This document shows, in pieces, positions 7,678-16,059 of a stretch of 64,000 bases of DNA; within the stretch, counting starts at the first letter, position 1, and each line of letters begins with the position of its first letter. Location: NCBI GenBank assembly GCA_021828475.1, contig JAJZIY010000011.1:1-64000 (forward strand), given 5' to 3'. Source of the stretch: Actinomycetes bacterium. GTDB taxonomy: Bacteria; Actinomycetota; Acidimicrobiia; Acidimicrobiales; Palsa-688. The notes below the pieces were generated by a model, which worked only from the letters and a program-made list of their open reading frames with translations, did not search any database and was not told where the DNA came from. Made by a program: the position numbers and the translations under genes.

Positions 7678-9688
7678 CATCGGGCTCGCCGGCCTCTGCC
7701 TCCCGGTCGCCCGGCCCGCCAGTGAAGGCTCCGTCGGCTACGTCCCGGTCGTCCGCCACGTCCCCCTGCCAGGGCCCCGTCGCCTCCGGCGACGGTACGC
7801 TCTCCTGGTCCGCGAACTGCGTCCGGTAGAGCTCGGCGTACAGCCCGTCAGCGGCCAGCAGGCTGGCGTGGGTTCCCTGCTCGACCAGCCTGCCCGCCTC
7901 GACGACGAGGATCTGGTCGGCGTCGCGGACCGTCGAGAGCCGGTGGGCGATGACCAGTGAGGTGCGCCCGCTCAGCACCTGGGCCAGCGCCCGCTGCACG
8001 GCCTGCTCCGACTCCGAGTCGAGGTGGGCCGTGGCCTCGTCAAGCACCACGACGTCGGGGGCCTTGAGCAGAAGCCTGGCGATCGCCACCCGCTGCTTCT
8101 CGCCCCCCGAGAGCCTGTAGCCCCTGTCCCCCACGAGGGTGTCGAGCCCGTCCGGCAGGCCGGAGACCATGTCCAGGATCTGGGCGTCCGCCAGGGCTGC
8201 GAGTAGCTGCTCCTCGGTCGCGCCCGGCCGGGCGTACATGAGGTTGGCCCTGATGGTGTCGTGGAAGAGGTGCGCGTCCTGGGTCACCACACCCACCACG
8301 GCCTGCAGTGACGACAGCGTGGCGTCGCGTACGTCTGTGCCGTTGATGCGCACGGCACCACCGGTGACGTCGTAGAGCCGCGCCGCCAGGTGGCTGATGG
8401 TGGTCTTGCCGGCACCGGACGGCCCGACCAGCGCAACCAGCTCTCCCGGGCGGGCCGTGAACGACACGTCGAAGAGGATCTGTTGACCGGTCCCACGCTC
8501 GGGCACCGCCACTGACTCCAGCGACGCCAGTGAGACCTCGTCCGGCCTGGGGTAGCGGAAATCCACGTGGTCGAACACCAGCTCGGCGGGACCGCGGCAC
8601 AGGGCCGTCGCCCCCGGCTTGTCGTCGATCATGGGTGCCAGGTCGAGCACCTCGAACACCCGGTCGAACGAGACCAGGGCGGTCATGACGTCCACCTGGA
8701 CGTTGGACAGCGACGTGAGCGGGCCGTAGAGCCGTGTCAGGTACATCGTCATCGCCACCATGGTCCCCAGGGTCAGCTCGTGGTGGGCGACCATCACCCC
8801 GCCCACCCCGTAGACGAGCGCCGTCGCCAGCGATGCCGTGAGCATGAGCCCGGTGAAAAAGATGCGGGCGTACATGGCCGTTGTCACCCCGATGTCACGA
8901 ACCCGCCCGGTGCGGGCTTCGAACACGTCGGACTCGGAACGGGGGCGGCCGAATATCTTCACCAGCAGGGCGCCCGACACGTTGAAACGCTCGCTCATCA
9001 TGGCGTTCATCTCGGCGTTGAGCCCGTACGCCTCCCGGGTGATGGCCGCCAGGCGCCGGCCGACCCAGCGGGCCGGGAAGACGAACACGGGCAACATGAG
9101 CAGGGCCAGGGCAGTTATCTGCCAGCTGAGCAGGAACATGGCCAGGAGGGTCACCGCGACGCTGATGGCGTTGCCTATCACGGAATTGAAGGTGTCGGTG
9201 AAGGCCTGCTGGGCACCGAGCACGTCGTTGTTGAGCCGGGAGATGAGCGCCCCGGTCTGGGTGCGGGTGAAGAAGGCGACCGGCATGCGCTGGATGTGGG
9301 TGAACACCCGGTTGCGCATGTCGAAGATGAGGCCTTCACCCACCCGGGCCGAAATCCAGCGCTCCCACAACCCGAGCGCGGCGTCGAACACCGCCAGGCC
9401 CCCGATCGCCACAGCGAGCCAGACGACGACCGTGGTGCCGACCGACCGCCCGGGCCGGGGCACGAGATGGTTGACAACGCTCCTCGTGAGCAACGGGTTG
9501 ACGGCACCAACAACAGCATCGACCACGATGAGCACCAAGAAGACCGTCAGCATCCGCCTGTAGGGGCGGGCAAAACCGAGGACACGGCGCATCGTCCCCT
9601 TGGGCAACTTGTGCTGGGTGACCTTGCGGTCCTGGCGCATCGAGCGCATCATGCCCCAGCCGCTGGCGCCCATCCCCGGGTGCATCAT
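7652..9688 (-). CDS. ABC transporter, fused membrane and ATPase domains (exporter type)
   Basis: 678 residues. An N-terminal Met/Gly/His-rich tail precedes a six-helix exporter membrane domain (from about residue 40 to 340, with the long coupling helices ending FGRPRSESDVF). The nucleotide-binding domain has Walker A GPSGAGKTT, a Q-loop (VGVVTQDAHLF), signature LSGGEKQR, Walker B VVVLDEAT and the switch His (VIAHRLSTV). It is a half transporter that would act as a homodimer exporting a lipid or drug-like substrate. ATG 9688 is preferred over GTG 9694 because GGGAGG sits eight bases ahead of it. No partner half-transporter is adjacent. Confidence 0.9.
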   Translation of the reverse strand: MMHPGMGASGWGMMRSMRQDRKVTQHKLPKGTMRRVLGFARPYRRMLTVFLVLIVVDAVVGAVNPLLTRSVVNHLVPRPGRSVGTTVVVWLAVAIGGLAVFDAALGLWERWISARVGEGLIFDMRNRVFTHIQRMPVAFFTRTQTGALISRLNNDVLGAQQAFTDTFNSVIGNAISVAVTLLAMFLLSWQITALALLMLPVFVFPARWVGRRLAAITREAYGLNAEMNAMMSERFNVSGALLVKIFGRPRSESDVFEARTGRVRDIGVTTAMYARIFFTGLMLTASLATALVYGVGGVMVAHHELTLGTMVAMTMYLTRLYGPLTSLSNVQVDVMTALVSFDRVFEVLDLAPMIDDKPGATALCRGPAELVFDHVDFRYPRPDEVSLASLESVAVPERGTGQQILFDVSFTARPGELVALVGPSGAGKTTISHLAARLYDVTGGAVRINGTDVRDATLSSLQAVVGVVTQDAHLFHDTIRANLMYARPGATEEQLLAALADAQILDMVSGLPDGLDTLVGDRGYRLSGGEKQRVAIARLLLKAPDVVVLDEATAHLDSESEQAVQRALAQVLSGRTSLVIAHRLSTVRDADQILVVEAGRLVEQGTHASLLAADGLYAELYRTQFADQESVPSPEATGPWQGDVADDRDVADGAFTGGPGDREAEAGEPDVSLGIAGP

Positions 9689-9784
9689 GCCCACAGCCTC
9701 CCACGCCGGGCGGGCACGATGGCGCGCAGCGCCACCGCCAGGTGCCGGTCGGCCGTCGTGGGCGGCCGGGCTACGTCCGCCCCC

Positions 9785-11197
9785 TCACGCGTCGCCGGTC
9801 AGGCCGTTGGCGGCGATGACCTGGCGGTACCAGTGGAAGCTGTCCTTGGGGACACGCTCCCCCGTCGGGTAGTCGACCCAGGTGAGGCCGAAGCGGACCG
9901 AGTAGCCGAGGGACCACTCGTAATTGTCCATGAGGCTCCATACGAAATAGCCGCGCACGTCCACGCCGCGCTCGATCGCCCGTAGCACCGCCCGCACATG
10001 ACGGTCGATGTAGGAGATGCGGCCCGGGTCGTGGACGGCGCCGTCGGGGCCGCGGTAGTCGTGCTGGGCGGCACCGTTCTCCGTCACGTACAGAGGGCCC
10101 CGGGTGTACTCGTCGCGCAGGCGCACGAGGATGTCAGTCAGGCCCTCGGGCTCCACCTCCCAACCCGTCGCCAACCGTTCGAGGTCGGCCCGGCCGACCT
10201 GGCGGACACCGAAAGGCGCGTTGGCGTCGCGGGCCCCGACCGGGGCCACGACGTAGCCGGCCTGGCGGGCCTCGGCCTCCCGGCTGACGTCGGCGATGAC
10301 CGCGGTGCTGTAGAAGTTGACCCCGAGGAAGTCGATGGGCCGGCTGGTCACATCGAGGTCGCCTGGCTGCACGGCGTCGAAGTCTCCACCTCCTGCCCTG
10401 ACCAGCTCCACCAGGTCCTCGGGGTAGGAGGCCTTGAACACCGGGTCGAGGTAGAGGCGGTTGAGCACCGCGTCGGCGATGCGCGCCGCCCGCAGGTCCA
10501 GCTCGTGGTCGCTGGCCGGGATGAAGCGGTTGAGGTTGAGCGTTATGCCGACCGGTGCCGACGAAGCGGCGCGCAGGGCCTCGACAGCGAGGCCGTGGCC
10601 CAGCATTAGGTGGTGGGTGGCAGCCGTCCCCGAGGCCAGCCCCGAACGCCCGGGAGCGTGCGCCCCGGTACCGTAGCCGAGCCAGCCGGCGCACCACGGC
10701 TCGTTGAGGGTGGTCCACATGCCAACGGCGTCGCCCAGGGCCTCCCCCACGATGGCGGCGTACTCGGCGAAACGCTCGGACGTCGTGCGCGCCGTCCAGC
10801 CACCCGCGTCTTCCAGTGCCTGCGGGAGGTCCCAGTGGTAGAGGGTGACCGCCGGTACGATGCCCCGCTCCGCCAAGCCGTCGACCAGCCGCCGGTAGAA
10901 GTCCAGGCCGGCCTGGTTGGCCGGCCCCTTGCCCTCGGGCTGCACCCTCGGCCAGGCGATCGAGAAGCGGTAGGCCCTCAGGCCCAGGTCGGCCATGAGC
11001 TCGAGGTCCTCGTCGAGCTTGTCGTAGTGGCGGCAGGCGACGTCGCCCGTATCACCGTTGAGGGTGCGCCCGGGCGTATGGGAGAAGGTGTCCCAGATGG
11101 ACGGGCCCCTCCCGCCCTCCGTCACCGCGCCCTCGATCTGGTAGGCGGCGGTCGCCGCCCCCCACAGGAAACCGTCGGGGAACCGAGAACCAGCCAT
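9785..11197 (-). CDS. Glycoside hydrolase family 1 (beta-glucosidase type)
   Basis: 470 residues, full length for GH1. The N-terminal signature FPDGFLWGAATAAYQIEGA, acid/base motif TLNEPWC and nucleophile motif YVTENGAA are present, with HWDLPQALEDAGGW between them. It has no signal peptide, so it is a cytoplasmic (beta/alpha)8 enzyme cleaving beta-glucosides or beta-galactosides brought in by a transporter. ATG 11197 is preceded by AAGGAG; GTG 11203 would lie too close to that site. A secreted solute-binding protein is encoded divergently, but no sugar permease is nearby. Confidence 0.93.
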   Translation of the reverse strand: MAGSRFPDGFLWGAATAAYQIEGAVTEGGRGPSIWDTFSHTPGRTLNGDTGDVACRHYDKLDEDLELMADLGLRAYRFSIAWPRVQPEGKGPANQAGLDFYRRLVDGLAERGIVPAVTLYHWDLPQALEDAGGWTARTTSERFAEYAAIVGEALGDAVGMWTTLNEPWCAGWLGYGTGAHAPGRSGLASGTAATHHLMLGHGLAVEALRAASSAPVGITLNLNRFIPASDHELDLRAARIADAVLNRLYLDPVFKASYPEDLVELVRAGGGDFDAVQPGDLDVTSRPIDFLGVNFYSTAVIADVSREAEARQAGYVVAPVGARDANAPFGVRQVGRADLERLATGWEVEPEGLTDILVRLRDEYTRGPLYVTENGAAQHDYRGPDGAVHDPGRISYIDRHVRAVLRAIERGVDVRGYFVWSLMDNYEWSLGYSVRFGLTWVDYPTGERVPKDSFHWYRQVIAANGLTGDA

Positions 11198-11316
11198 TCG
11201 CACTCCTTGTCGGCAAGGGCCTCAGGCTAGCAACGGGCCGGCGCTTCACCGCCCACCGGTTCGGGAGCGAGCACCCGCGGTTGCAAGGCGTGCCGGCACT
11301 GCTAGAACGTTCCCGC

Positions 11317-13011
11317 GTGTTAGCCGCAGGTCGCCTGGAGCGGGTACTGGTCGTCCTGGCCACGCTGGCGGCTCTCGCCGTCGGGGTCGGGGTGGTCGCA
11401 GCGCGCCCGGCCGCGGCGGGGCAGGCGGCCGTGCCCACCCTCGTCGTGGCCCCGGCCGCCGTGGCGCGTTTCAGCGACGACTTCAACCCGTTCGCAGCCT
11501 CGACCCCCGCCGTACGCAGCGGTATCACCTCCTACATCTACGAGCCCCTGATCGAGTACGACGGCGCCCAGGTGGACCAGTACTACCCATGGCTGGCCGC
11601 GGGCTGGAGCTTCAGCTCCACCGGCCAGACGGTCACTTTTGCCATCCGCTCCGGGGTGCGGTGGGCCGACGGCTCGCCGCTCGTCGCCGCCGACGCCGCT
11701 TACACCTACAACCTCGTCAAGCAGTACCCGTCCCTGGCACCAGGCCTGCCGGTCGTGTCCGCCACGGCCACAGGCCCGCTCACCTTCGCTCTCACGCTCA
11801 GCTCGCCCGCCTACACCCACCTCGAGCAGATCGCCTCTGTGCCCATCGTCAAGGCCGGCTACGGCCGGGGCTCCGTCCAGGGCTTCGTCGACCGCCACCC
11901 CGACGGGACGGGGCCCTACGAACTGGCGCGTGGCGGCTTCTCCAGTCATCGCGTCGTGCTCAGCGCTCGAGCCGGGTACTGGCAAAAGGGCGCCCCGGCC
12001 ATCGGTCGGCTGGTGTTCCCGGCCTTCTCCAGCGTCGCGCGCCTGCGCTCGGCCCTGGTTTCGGGGACGCTCGACTGGGCCGGCACCTTCATGCCCGACG
12101 TCGCCAGCAAGTTCGCAGCCCACGACCTCGCCGACAACCACTACTGGCTCACCCCCCGCAGCACCGTTGCACTGGACCTCAACCTGGAGAGAGCCCCGAC
12201 GGCGAGCCTGGCGGTGCGCTCGGCTATCAGCGCCGCCCTCGACCGCCGTCAGGTCTCCGTCGCGGTCTCGGGCGGCAACGACCCCCCGGCTACGTCCGCC
12301 TCGGGCCTGGTCATGCCCATGGGCGCCGGTTTGCTCGACCGGGCCGCCGCTACCGACCTCGCGCCGGGAGCAGATCTCGCTGCCGCTGGGCACGCTCTGG
12401 TCTCGGCCGGTTACCATCTCGGGCCCAAGGGTCTCTGGGTGGACCGCTCTGGGGCTCCTCTGCAGCTGAGCCTGGTTGCACAGGCCGGCACGGGCCTTGC
12501 CACGGCGGGCAGGGCCGTGACCACCCAGCTGCGGTCGGCCGGGTTCGCCGCTTCGTTCAGGGCTCTCGACGGCTCCGCCTGGCGGCGGGCGCTGGCTGGG
12601 GGGTACTTCGACGCGGCGGTCGTCGAGGGGGCCCCGGGGCCCGACCCGTACCCGATGTACGAGCAGTGGCTGGACCCCGCCCTCCTGCACGGCCCGGTGG
12701 CATCGGGTGGCGATTACGGCCGCCTCGGGCCGACCACCCTGCCCTCGGCGGCGCGCACTGTGAGCCGGGCCCTGGCGGCGCTGGCTTCGAGCCCTCCGGG
12801 GTCCCCGGGAGCGGCTTCCGCTGTCCGCTCGATCGCCGCCGTCGTCAGCTCGCAGCGCCTTGTCGTCCCCATCATGTACACCGTCGCCTGGGGCGAGTTC
12901 AGCACCCGGCACGCCACGGGTTGGCCGGGCAACGAGGACCCCTACGAGCCCGCCAGCCCGGCTGCCCCCTTCGCGGAGTACACGGTACTGCAGCTCTCCC
13001 CCGCCGGCTGA
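11317..13011 (+). CDS. Secreted family 5 (peptide/oligosaccharide) solute-binding protein
   Basis: About 564 residues. A basic N-terminus and hydrophobic stretch (VLVVLATLAALAVGVGVVAA, then ARPAAA) form a Sec signal peptide without a lipobox cysteine. The mature protein has SBP_bac_5 features: TSYIYEPLIEYDG, then GQTVTFAIRSGVRWADGSPL, and HPDGTGPYELARGG. The family binds peptides, nickel or oligosaccharides for ABC importers. No permease or ATPase genes adjoin, so it is an orphan or works with a remote transporter. GTG 11317 was chosen because TAGAAC (11303-11308) ends eight bases upstream and the signal peptide then has normal length; TTG 11281 is the longer alternative. Confidence 0.8.
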   Translation: MLAAGRLERVLVVLATLAALAVGVGVVAARPAAAGQAAVPTLVVAPAAVARFSDDFNPFAASTPAVRSGITSYIYEPLIEYDGAQVDQYYPWLAAGWSFSSTGQTVTFAIRSGVRWADGSPLVAADAAYTYNLVKQYPSLAPGLPVVSATATGPLTFALTLSSPAYTHLEQIASVPIVKAGYGRGSVQGFVDRHPDGTGPYELARGGFSSHRVVLSARAGYWQKGAPAIGRLVFPAFSSVARLRSALVSGTLDWAGTFMPDVASKFAAHDLADNHYWLTPRSTVALDLNLERAPTASLAVRSAISAALDRRQVSVAVSGGNDPPATSASGLVMPMGAGLLDRAAATDLAPGADLAAAGHALVSAGYHLGPKGLWVDRSGAPLQLSLVAQAGTGLATAGRAVTTQLRSAGFAASFRALDGSAWRRALAGGYFDAAVVEGAPGPDPYPMYEQWLDPALLHGPVASGGDYGRLGPTTLPSAARTVSRALAALASSPPGSPGAASAVRSIAAVVSSQRLVVPIMYTVAWGEFSTRHATGWPGNEDPYEPASPAAPFAEYTVLQLSPAG

Positions 13012-13124
13012 GGTGATTTTGCGGACTGCTAAGCCTTCGTTAAGCAATCTTTGAGGCTGATGGGGTTTATTCCTAGGTGAAAGACGCTGAACACGATCGG
13101 ACAACCTGCAAGGAGCTGCTCACC

Positions 13125-14687
13125 ATGGCTGGACACGAGGACCAGGACTTCCCGCGCTGGGGTAACGGCCCCGAGGGGCACGGGTGGGGCGGTGGGGCGG
13201 GCGGTACCGGCGTGCCGGGAGCGCCCGGCTTGGCCGCGCAACCCGGTCCGGGTGGTGCCCAGAGCGCACCCGGATGGCAGAGCCAGGGCTGGCGTCCACA
13301 GGACCAGGGATGGCCGGGCGGCCCGGAGGACCAGTGGGCGCCCGGCTCGGCCCACGGCCAGACGGCCCGCGGCCCCCACTGGGGCGGCCCCGGCCCACAC
13401 GACACCCCGGTGACGCCTCCTGCCCCGGGGCCGTGGGGACCGATGGGGCCTCCGCCCGGGCCGGGGACAGCCCAGGAGGCGGCCCCTGCGCACCGCCGGC
13501 GGTCCGGACTGCTGATCGGCTCGGCCCTGGTGGCGACGGCGCTGCTGGCCGGAGGGGCCGGAGCAGGCATCGCCATGGCCCTCCAGTCCTCCTCCACCAC
13601 CACCGCCAGCGACCTGCCGACCTCGCAGCCGGTGCCGTCCGCCGGAGCATCGAACGGGACACAGGGGCTCAACGTGCCTGCCATCGCGGCACGGGTCGAG
13701 CCGGCTGTGGTCGACATCACCGCCAGCGGGCCCAACGGTACCGATGAGGGCACGGGCATGGTGCTGACCCCTTCTGGCCTGGTGCTCACCAACAACCACG
13801 TGATCGCCGGCTCCACGACCCTGTCGGCCCAGGTCAACGGGGCGGGCAAGAAGTACACGGCAACCGTCGTGGGCGCCGACCCGACCGATGACGTTGCACT
13901 GCTGCAGTTGCACGGCGGGACCGGGTTCAAGACGGTCGCCATCGGCGACTCGAGCAAGGTCACCGTGGGCACCCAGGTCGTCGCCATCGGCAACGCCCTG
14001 GCCCTGGCCGGGCCCGAGACGGTGACCGACGGCATCATCTCGGCCACGTCGCGCTCCATCCCCGTCGGCGACCCGAGCACAGGGGCCACCGAGTACCTGA
14101 AGGGCGTCTTCCAGACGACGGCACCGATCAACCCGGGCAATTCCGGCGGTCCTCTTCTCAACTCTTATGCCCAGGTGATCGGTATGAACACCGCCGCCGC
14201 TTCCAGTTCGGGCTCCAACGCCAGCGCGTCCAACGTCGGCTTCGCCATCCCGATCAACCACGCCATGGCCATCGCCCGCCAGATAGAAGCCGGCAAGTCC
14301 AGCTCGACCGTGTTCATCGGCGCCCATGCGATCATGGGCGTGACGGTGGAGAACGTCGCCTGCGCCGAGGGGCGGGAGCAGGGCTGCTACCCGCTCGGCT
14401 CCACCGGCTTCGGCGGACTGCCCTTCGGCTACGGCACCTACAACGCCCCCGTGAGCAAGGGGGCCGTCGTGGCGGCGGTGGAGCAGGGCAGCCCGGCAGC
14501 GTCGGCTGGCATCGCCGTGGGTGACGTCATAACCAAGGTCGACGGAAGGTCGGTGGCCAACCTGACCGAGCTGTCCACCATCATGCAGGGCGAGAAGGTC
14601 GGCAAGGCGGTCCGTGTCACCTGGGCCACCACGACCGGCTCGACCCGCACCGCCACCCTCCGGCTCGTGGCCGGGCCGAACGTGTGA
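13125..14687 (+). CDS. HtrA/DegP-type membrane-anchored serine protease with PDZ domain
   Basis: 520 residues. A long Gly/Pro/Trp-rich cytoplasmic tail (1-125) precedes one transmembrane helix (about 128-153). The trypsin-like domain has His225 (LTNNHVIAG), Asp256 (DPTDDVALLQL) and Ser340 (NPGNSGGPL), followed by a PDZ domain (about 385-510; VAAVEQGSPAASAGIAVGDVI). It would cleave or chaperone misfolded envelope proteins outside the membrane. ATG 13125 has AAGGAG at 13110-13115. The downstream gene starts inside its stop codon (GTGA overlap), so the two are translationally coupled. Confidence 0.93.
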   Translation: MAGHEDQDFPRWGNGPEGHGWGGGAGGTGVPGAPGLAAQPGPGGAQSAPGWQSQGWRPQDQGWPGGPEDQWAPGSAHGQTARGPHWGGPGPHDTPVTPPAPGPWGPMGPPPGPGTAQEAAPAHRRRSGLLIGSALVATALLAGGAGAGIAMALQSSSTTTASDLPTSQPVPSAGASNGTQGLNVPAIAARVEPAVVDITASGPNGTDEGTGMVLTPSGLVLTNNHVIAGSTTLSAQVNGAGKKYTATVVGADPTDDVALLQLHGGTGFKTVAIGDSSKVTVGTQVVAIGNALALAGPETVTDGIISATSRSIPVGDPSTGATEYLKGVFQTTAPINPGNSGGPLLNSYAQVIGMNTAAASSSGSNASASNVGFAIPINHAMAIARQIEAGKSSSTVFIGAHAIMGVTVENVACAEGREQGCYPLGSTGFGGLPFGYGTYNAPVSKGAVVAAVEQGSPAASAGIAVGDVITKVDGRSVANLTELSTIMQGEKVGKAVRVTWATTTGSTRTATLRLVAGPNV

Positions 14688-15301
14688 CACAAGAGCCGGC
14701 ACCCGGCCCGGTCGATGGCTCCGCCCCGGCGCTCTCGGGCTCCGGGGCGCAGCTGCGTTACGGCGCTCCGTGGGCGGCCGCCCCCCAGGACAGGGATCCG
14801 CTGAGGCGGGCCCGGGGCCGCATGCCGGCATCGGTCACCGTCTGGTTGGCGCCGGGTGACGAAGCGCTCGGCCCGGGGCCGCTCGGCCTGTACCGGGCCG
14901 GCATGGGCACCGTCGGGCTGACAGTTTCGTCCTTGGTCGTGTCACCTGGTGAGCCCGGGCGCCTGGCCGGGGTTGTCAACCCGACGACGGATCTTGGCGA
15001 CCTGTTCGCGTCGGGGGCCGCGACCGCCTTCACCGTGCACATCCTCGACCAGGGCCAGCGCGCCCTGGCGCGCCACTTCGCCGGCGACGTGCCTGCACCA
15101 CAGGCCGCGCTCCGGGTCGAGACAGGCGCAGCGGGCCCTGCGCTCGCTGGCGTCGGCGACCGCATCTATTGCCGCAACGCGACATGCCACCCGTTCGGGT
15201 GGTCGCTCCTGGTCGAGGCCGAGGTGCAGGCAGTCGAGCTGGGTGAGCGCCGGAACGCACTGGCCTGGTTGTCCGGTGCCTTCGTGGACCTGGGCGGCTG
15301 A
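14684..15301 (+). CDS. Flavin-reductase-like domain protein
   Basis: 205 residues. After about 45 disordered residues comes a flavin-reductase-like split barrel: RMPASVTVWLAPGDE, then GTVGLTVSSLVVSPGEPGRL, FTVHILDQGQRALARHFAG and GWSLLVEAEVQAVELGE. Such proteins bind FMN and supply reduced flavin or act as small flavoprotein reductases; the actual substrate is unknown. GTG 14684 overlaps the TGA of the HtrA-type protease gene by four bases, so its synthesis is coupled to the protease. The next gene is convergent. Confidence 0.75.
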   Translation: MTQEPAPGPVDGSAPALSGSGAQLRYGAPWAAAPQDRDPLRRARGRMPASVTVWLAPGDEALGPGPLGLYRAGMGTVGLTVSSLVVSPGEPGRLAGVVNPTTDLGDLFASGAATAFTVHILDQGQRALARHFAGDVPAPQAALRVETGAAGPALAGVGDRIYCRNATCHPFGWSLLVEAEVQAVELGERRNALAWLSGAFVDLGG

Positions 15302-15330
15302 GCACCGGGCGGCCGGGCACCGGGCGGCCG
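15302..15330. repeat. 15-bp tandem duplication between convergent genes
   Basis: GCACCGGGCGGCCG occurs at 15302-15315 and again at 15317-15330 (period 15). It is followed by GGCCG AACAAA CGGCC, a short inverted repeat. The stretch separates the flavin-reductase-like gene from the convergent acetyltransferase gene and may contribute to termination of both. Confidence 0.5.
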
Positions 15331-15366
15331 AACAAACGGCCAGGGCCCGGACCACGAGCAGCCTGC

Positions 15367-15897
15367 TCAGCAGCCCGGCGCTGGCCCGGGTGCAGCCGGA
15401 CGGCCGGCGGCGTCGAGCGCACTGCCTGACAGGCGGAAAGTCGTCCAGCCGTCCATCGGCACGGCACCGAGAGAGCGGTAGAAGTCGATGGCGGGGGTGT
15501 TCCAGTCCAGGACCAGCCATTCGACCCGCGGGAGGCCCCTCTCGACGGCCTCGGCCGCCAGCGCCTCGAGCAATCGCCGGCCCACGCCCCGCCTGCGGGC
15601 ATGGGGGCGGACGTAGAGGTCCTCCAGGTAGATCCCGTGACGCCCTGTCCAGGTCGAGAAGCTGAAGAAGTAGACGGCCATGCCTGCAACCTCGCCCGTC
15701 GGTAGCTCAGCAACCTTGGCCCACACACGGGGCGCTGGACCGCAGAGGGCTGCACCCAGCTCGGCCTCCGAAGCCTCCACGCGGTGTGCCGCTTCCTCGT
15801 AGGCCGCCAATTCGCGCACCATCTCGACGATGGCGGCAATGTCGGCCGGCGCGGCCTGCCTGACCAGCACTCCAGCTGCACCCGCCGCTTCAGCCAC
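15367..15897 (-). CDS. GNAT-family N-acetyltransferase
   Basis: 176 residues. VLVRQAAPADIAAIVEMVREL opens the GNAT fold; YLEDLYVRPHARRRGVGRRLL is the acetyl-CoA pyrophosphate-binding motif A; WNTPAIDFYRSLGAVPMDGW is motif B. The layout resembles spermidine/diamine-type acetyltransferases, but the acceptor cannot be assigned. GTG 15897 has AGGA about six bases upstream; GTG 15870 is an alternative. Longer starts would run over the divergent HDOD gene region and are not supported. Confidence 0.87.
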   Translation of the reverse strand: MAEAAGAAGVLVRQAAPADIAAIVEMVRELAAYEEAAHRVEASEAELGAALCGPAPRVWAKVAELPTGEVAGMAVYFFSFSTWTGRHGIYLEDLYVRPHARRRGVGRRLLEALAAEAVERGLPRVEWLVLDWNTPAIDFYRSLGAVPMDGWTTFRLSGSALDAAGRPAAPGPAPGC

Positions 15898-16059
15898 GGT
15901 CCTGCCCGGGCAGCGCCTCACCAGCCCGCTGCGAAACGGGCAAAACCGGACCGGTGACTTGGGCACGACGCTGTACCTGCCGACATTGGCTACATCGCCG
16001 GGCGTGAGCGGGGTACCGACCCGCCGGTGGGCCGATGGGCAGGCAGAAAGGGACCATGG

